A stretch of 33,733 nt of DNA from Thermoflexales bacterium. GTDB taxonomy: Bacteria; Chloroflexota; Anaerolineae; J036; Brachytrichaceae. The stretch lies in assembly GCA_025054635.1 (NCBI GenBank), contig JANWZM010000048.1:1-33733 (forward strand), written 5' to 3'. Every line of letters begins with the position of its first letter. Within the stretch, counting starts at the first letter, position 1. Shown piece after piece: positions 29,743-33,733 of the stretch. A model generated the notes under the pieces. It worked only from the letters and a program-made list of their open reading frames with translations, did no database searches and was not told the origin of the DNA. A program made the position numbers and the translations under genes.

Positions 29743-32700
29743 TTACTTGCGCACAATTGGCGCAAAGACGCGGAACTGCACCTTGACCGACACGCTGTTG
29801 GAGGTCACCGGCGTGTTCGGGAAGGTCGCCGCGTTCACTGTCGCTGTGTTGGTGAGCACGAGCCCTGGCGTGACTGGCGCCGTCGCAACAATCTGAATTG
29901 CTGGCGCAGCGCCGACACTCAGCGTCGGGCGCGTGCAAGTCACCGTCGGCGCGCTGAAGCTGCACGACCAGCCCGCGCCGCTGGCGCTGACGAAGACCAA
30001 CCCCGCTGGCAGGTTGTCGGTCACTGTCACGAAGCTAGCTGTGCTCGGGCCGGTGTTGGTCACCTGCAGCGTGTAGGTGATTGTCCCGCTCGGCGGGATG
30101 GTGCCGGCGATGGTGGTCGAGAAGGTCTGCGCCTTGCTGATCTGCAGATTCGCCACTGGTGTCACCGTCACCGTCGTGCTGGCGGTGTTGTTTGTCGGGA
30201 CAGGGTCAATCGTGCTGGAGGCTGCCATGACCGTGTTGGTGACCAGCCCGCCCTCTGAGGGCGCAGTGACTGTATACACCACAGCGACCGACGAGCCAGC
30301 TGGCAGGGTGCTTACGGTAAACGTCACGGCGTTGGTGACGCTGCTTTGCAAGCTCAAGCCGACTGCCAACAGCACGTTGCCGAAGGTCGCCCCGCCCTGC
30401 AAGACATCCGTGACGACCACGTTTGTGGCGACGCTTGGACCGAGGTTCTGCAAGATCACTGTGTAGACGATGGGTTGTCCTGCGAGCACTGGCGATGGCG
30501 CCGCCGACTTGAAGATAGCAAGATCCGCCGACCCTGCTGTCGTCAGCGTCACCACATTCGAGCTGAACGGCGTGAACGGGAAGGCAGGCGTGGATGCTGT
30601 TGCTGTGTTAGTGAACACAGTGTTCTGGGTTGCCGGCGCAGTCACTGTGATCAGCACGGTTGCTGCGCTGCCCGCGGGGATGGCGGCGCTGGTGGTGCAC
30701 ACCACGTTTGGCGCCGAGAAGGTGCATGGCGCGCCGTTGATCGTGGCTGCCACGAAGCTCACTCCGCTCGCCAGCGTGTCGGTCACCGTCAGCGTTGCTG
30801 CGCTCGGGCCGTTGTTGGTCACCACAACGATGTAGGTCAGTTGCCCGCTCGGCGCAATGATCCCTGGTGCGAGTGCCGCGTAGTTTGCTGACTTCACCAC
30901 CGACAGGTATGCTGCGGGCGTGACCTGGGTGGTCACGGTGAAGGTGTTGTTCGCTGGGTTGGGGTCAGGGTTGCCCGAGGTCACGGTGACAACGTTGGTG
31001 ATCGGCCCGCTCGCGGGTGCGGTCGCGGTAAACACCAGTGTGGTTGACACCCCTGCGCCGAGGCTGCCCAGCGTGAACACGGCTTGTGAGCTTGTGCTGC
31101 TCTGCAGGGCGAAGCCGCCGCTGCTGACCACACCGCCGAAGGTTGCCCCGCCGAACAGCGTGTCGGTCAGCACCAGGTTGTTTGCCGCGCCACTCGTGCT
31201 GGTGTTGGTGACGATCACCGTGTAGGTGATGACCTGACCTGCAATCACAGGCGAAGGCGAGGCTGACTTGCTCACCTCGAGGTCTGCCTCTTCCAGCTCG
31301 AACGCGCCGATGTCGCAGGCGGTGCCCTGCGGACGGAGGACACCGCGCTGATCGTCAAACACAGTATAGCTGTTGCAGTTGCCCGTTTGATCCAGCGCGG
31401 GGCTGCCTGGCAGCAAGGCATGGTTGAGCGTCTGCCCGCCGTTGAACGCCAGCGGCGCTAGCAGCGGGTTAGTGTTCAGCGTGCCCACGCCGCAGGTGCT
31501 GTCGCTAGACAGCGAGCCGCCGTTGTTGACCACTGCAGCGGTGCAGTTGGACGGTGTGTTGTAGGCAAGCAGCGTGCCGCTCACTGCCACCGTCGCGGCC
31601 ACTACGACGCCGTTGCCGCTGGTGTGGCTAGCGATGGTGGTGTGGGTGAGGTTGGCTGTGCCGCCGACCGCGTATAGACCGCCGCCGTTTGGCGCGCCGT
31701 TGCCGCTGAGGGTGTTGTTGACGCTGTTCAGCGTCCCGCTGTTGTAGATGCCGCCGCCGTTGCTTGTGGCGGTGTTGCTGACCACCGCGCTGCGCTGGAA
31801 GAAGCTCACCGTGCCCGCGTTGAACAACCCTGCGCCGTCCGTCGCCGAGTTTGCAGTGATGGTGATGGCAAACGCATTCGAGATGTCACCCCCTGCAGCG
31901 TTGTAGATGCCGCCGCCTTGCTGCGCTTGGTTCTGACCGCCGATGGTGCTGAAGTTCGTGAACAGCGTCCCAGCGTTGTAGATGCCGCCTCCATTGACCG
32001 AGGCGGTGTTGCTTAGCACCCGAGAGCTATTGACGCTCGCATTAGAGCCCGCAGCAACATACAGCCCACCTCCGCTTTGCCCCGCGTTGTTCGCGCGCAG
32101 GATGCTGTCTTGCACACCAACGAAGGCGAAGCCAGATCCGCCGCTGTGGATGCCACCCCCTGTGCCAGGTGCTGTATTCGTCAGCACGCGCGAGGCGTTC
32201 AAGAACATGCCTCCAGCGTTGTACGCGCCGCCGCCGTTGCCTAAGCCGCTGATGCCAGCCGCGTTCAGCGCGATCTCGGAGTTGAACACGTTGACGTCCG
32301 GACCAGCGTTGTAGATACCGCCTCCATCTTCGTGTGCCTTGTTGTCCGTGATGAAGCTGTTGTTGATACTTGCAGGGCTAGTGTTGTAAATGCCTCCGCC
32401 GTGCTCTGCCGGGTTGGTTGAGGCGAGGGTAGTGTTGAAGCGCACCTGGCTGTTGTTCATCTGCGCGCCCGGCGTGTCGTTGTACCACCCCCCACCCGTA
32501 GAGGCAAGGTTGGTCAGGATTTGGGTGTCCGCGATCAGCACTGTCCCAGGAGCGCTCTGCGTGCTCACGCCGCCGCCGTTGCTTGGCTGAAGTGTGCCAA
32601 GCGCTGCGTTGCTGATCACGACCGAGCTGGTCAGCGTCAACACGCCTGTGCTGCGCACGCCGCCGCCGTTTGCCCCGAAGTTGCCCTCGGCAACGTTGTT

Positions 32701-33733
32701 GCGGATCTCGCTGGACAGGACGTCAGCCGTGTCGCCTGGGACGAAGCCGCTGTGGACACCACCACCAGTAGCGATTCCAAAAGTTGCCTTTGCGGTGTTG
32801 GTCGAGACCGTGCTGTTTTGCAGCGTGAGCTGCGCGCCAGCGCTGCTGAGTTGGTCGCCGTTGTAGATGCCGCCACCTTGGGCACCGCGGTCTACCTCAG
32901 CGCGGTTGAAGTCCACGCGGCTGTTGTTGACGGTCAATTGCGCCGAGTTGAAGATGCCGCCGCCGAACGCAGTGACGTTCGTGGTGGCGCTGTTGCGCTC
33001 GACCAGGTTGTGAGTCACCGTTACGCCGTTCAGTGTTGCTGAGCCGCTGCTCCAGACACCGCCGCCACCAACGGTGGAGTTGTTCACGAACGTGCGCACC
33101 ACGTTGAAGGACACCTGCCCACCATTCATTGTGAGGGAGGTCTGGGTGATGTAAATCCCCCCGCCGCCGGGGATGCCTGAGGCGCTTTGGGTGATGATCG
33201 CTGTGTTGCTCAGCACGTTGGTGTCGTTCATGAGCAGAGCTGCGCTGCTCCAAATGCCGCCGCCGTTGCCAGGGCTGTTCGGGTTTGCCCCTGCAGTGTT
33301 GTTCTGCACCGTGCTGTTGTTGATCACGAGGCTGCGGACGTTTGCGTTGTAAACGCCGCCGCCATCACCGCCAGCACGGTTGTTAGCGATCACAGTGTTA
33401 ACGATTTGCTTCGGCCCACTGCCGTTGCGGCTGACGATCCCACCTCCTAGCCCGCCAACCCCAGGCACGACGTTGCTAAGGATTTGGCTGTTTTGAATGT
33501 TTAGGCCAGAGGGAATATCCTCGAAGACTCCGCCGCCTTGCCGCCCGGCTACGTTGCTGATGATGGTGGTGTTGATAATCGCCAGCGCGCCACCAATAGC
33601 CTGGCACACACCGCCGCCGTTGAGCGGCACGATGTTGCTCAGGATGACCGAACTTTCGATGGTCAGTGCGCCGCCGCTCAGGTTGCGCACGCCGCCGCCG
33701 CCAAGAAAGCACGCCGTACTTCCACCAGTCTCG
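29743..33733 (-). CDS. Giant extracellular beta-helix (GGGIYN-repeat) protein with four C-terminal DUF11 domains; 5' end outside the window
   Basis: Frame stays open to the window edge (ETGGSTACFLGGGGVRNLSGG...). Many GGGIYN/GGGVxS repeats, then DQRGVLRPQGTACDIGAFELEE, four DUF11 units and terminal FRVFAPIVRK. Confidence 0.92.
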   Translation of the reverse strand, partial: ETGGSTACFLGGGGVRNLSGGALTIESSVILSNIVPLNGGGVCQAIGGALAIINTTIISNVAGRQGGGVFEDIPSGLNIQNSQILSNVVPGVGGLGGGIVSRNGSGPKQIVNTVIANNRAGGDGGGVYNANVRSLVINNSTVQNNTAGANPNSPGNGGGIWSSAALLMNDTNVLSNTAIITQSASGIPGGGGIYITQTSLTMNGGQVSFNVVRTFVNNSTVGGGGVWSSGSATLNGVTVTHNLVERNSATTNVTAFGGGIFNSAQLTVNNSRVDFNRAEVDRGAQGGGIYNGDQLSSAGAQLTLQNSTVSTNTAKATFGIATGGGVHSGFVPGDTADVLSSEIRNNVAEGNFGANGGGVRSTGVLTLTSSVVISNAALGTLQPSNGGGVSTQSAPGTVLIADTQILTNLASTGGGWYNDTPGAQMNNSQVRFNTTLASTNPAEHGGGIYNTSPASINNSFITDNKAHEDGGGIYNAGPDVNVFNSEIALNAAGISGLGNGGGAYNAGGMFLNASRVLTNTAPGTGGGIHSGGSGFAFVGVQDSILRANNAGQSGGGLYVAAGSNASVNSSRVLSNTASVNGGGIYNAGTLFTNFSTIGGQNQAQQGGGIYNAAGGDISNAFAITITANSATDGAGLFNAGTVSFFQRSAVVSNTATSNGGGIYNSGTLNSVNNTLSGNGAPNGGGLYAVGGTANLTHTTIASHTSGNGVVVAATVAVSGTLLAYNTPSNCTAAVVNNGGSLSSDSTCGVGTLNTNPLLAPLAFNGGQTLNHALLPGSPALDQTGNCNSYTVFDDQRGVLRPQGTACDIGAFELEEADLEVSKSASPSPVIAGQVITYTVIVTNTSTSGAANNLVLTDTLFGGATFGGVVSSGGFALQSSTSSQAVFTLGSLGAGVSTTLVFTATAPASGPITNVVTVTSGNPDPNPANNTFTVTTQVTPAAYLSVVKSANYAALAPGIIAPSGQLTYIVVVTNNGPSAATLTVTDTLASGVSFVAATINGAPCTFSAPNVVCTTSAAIPAGSAATVLITVTAPATQNTVFTNTATASTPAFPFTPFSSNVVTLTTAGSADLAIFKSAAPSPVLAGQPIVYTVILQNLGPSVATNVVVTDVLQGGATFGNVLLAVGLSLQSSVTNAVTFTVSTLPAGSSVAVVYTVTAPSEGGLVTNTVMAASSTIDPVPTNNTASTTVTVTPVANLQISKAQTFSTTIAGTIPPSGTITYTLQVTNTGPSTASFVTVTDNLPAGLVFVSASGAGWSCSFSAPTVTCTRPTLSVGAAPAIQIVATAPVTPGLVLTNTATVNAATFPNTPVTSNSVSVKVQFRVFAPIVRK

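Noticed and set aside
29725-30891. Plus-strand ORFs of 177, 129, 181 and 121 aa
   Set aside because: Antisense or frame-shifted readings of the DUF11 repeats.
31380-33733. CRISPR-like periodic repeats
   Set aside because: Repeats are degenerate, in frame, and encode GGGIYN turns; no constant repeat/variable spacer structure.

Overview
The window looks like a chromosomal segment of a GC-rich bacterium, probably Chloroflexota (inferred from gene content and style, not tested by any search). From left to right it holds: the 5' end of a rex-like redox repressor (minus, cut by the window edge); a small membrane protein and an S41/PDZ protease-like lipoprotein whose catalytic Ser and Lys appear to be lost; a tungsten-type aldehyde:ferredoxin oxidoreductase with a strong terminator; a GT-C-like membrane protein; the remnant of a peptide ABC transporter locus; a cytochrome P450; a PAS/HisKA_3 histidine kinase with a receiver-only response regulator; a SAM methyltransferase with a lipoprotein; an ECF sigma factor with a C-terminal extension; serA; a decayed zinc-ribbon pseudogene; a FemAB-like transferase; rplL-rplJ with an attenuator-type leader; a membrane protein; an apparent operon of nucleotidyltransferase, acyl-CoA-dehydrogenase-like flavoprotein and pentapeptide-repeat protein; tRNA-His(GTG); a YkuD L,D-transpeptidase; a 143-aa orphan behind a near-perfect sigma-70 promoter; an orphan DNA methyltransferase; a stand-alone rpoC with a long coiled-coil-like insertion; and the 3' part of a giant beta-helix/DUF11 surface protein (minus, cut by the window edge). 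I see no CRISPR array, prophage or recognisable defence island. The most interesting signals are the S41 pseudoprotease, the collapsed transporter operon, the fragmented rplJL/rpoBC cluster with the rpoC insertion and its 18-bp leader duplication, the alternating DUF11 module duplication, the inverted repeat in front of the AOR gene, and several dispersed intergenic repeats. None of these alone proves a new biological system.
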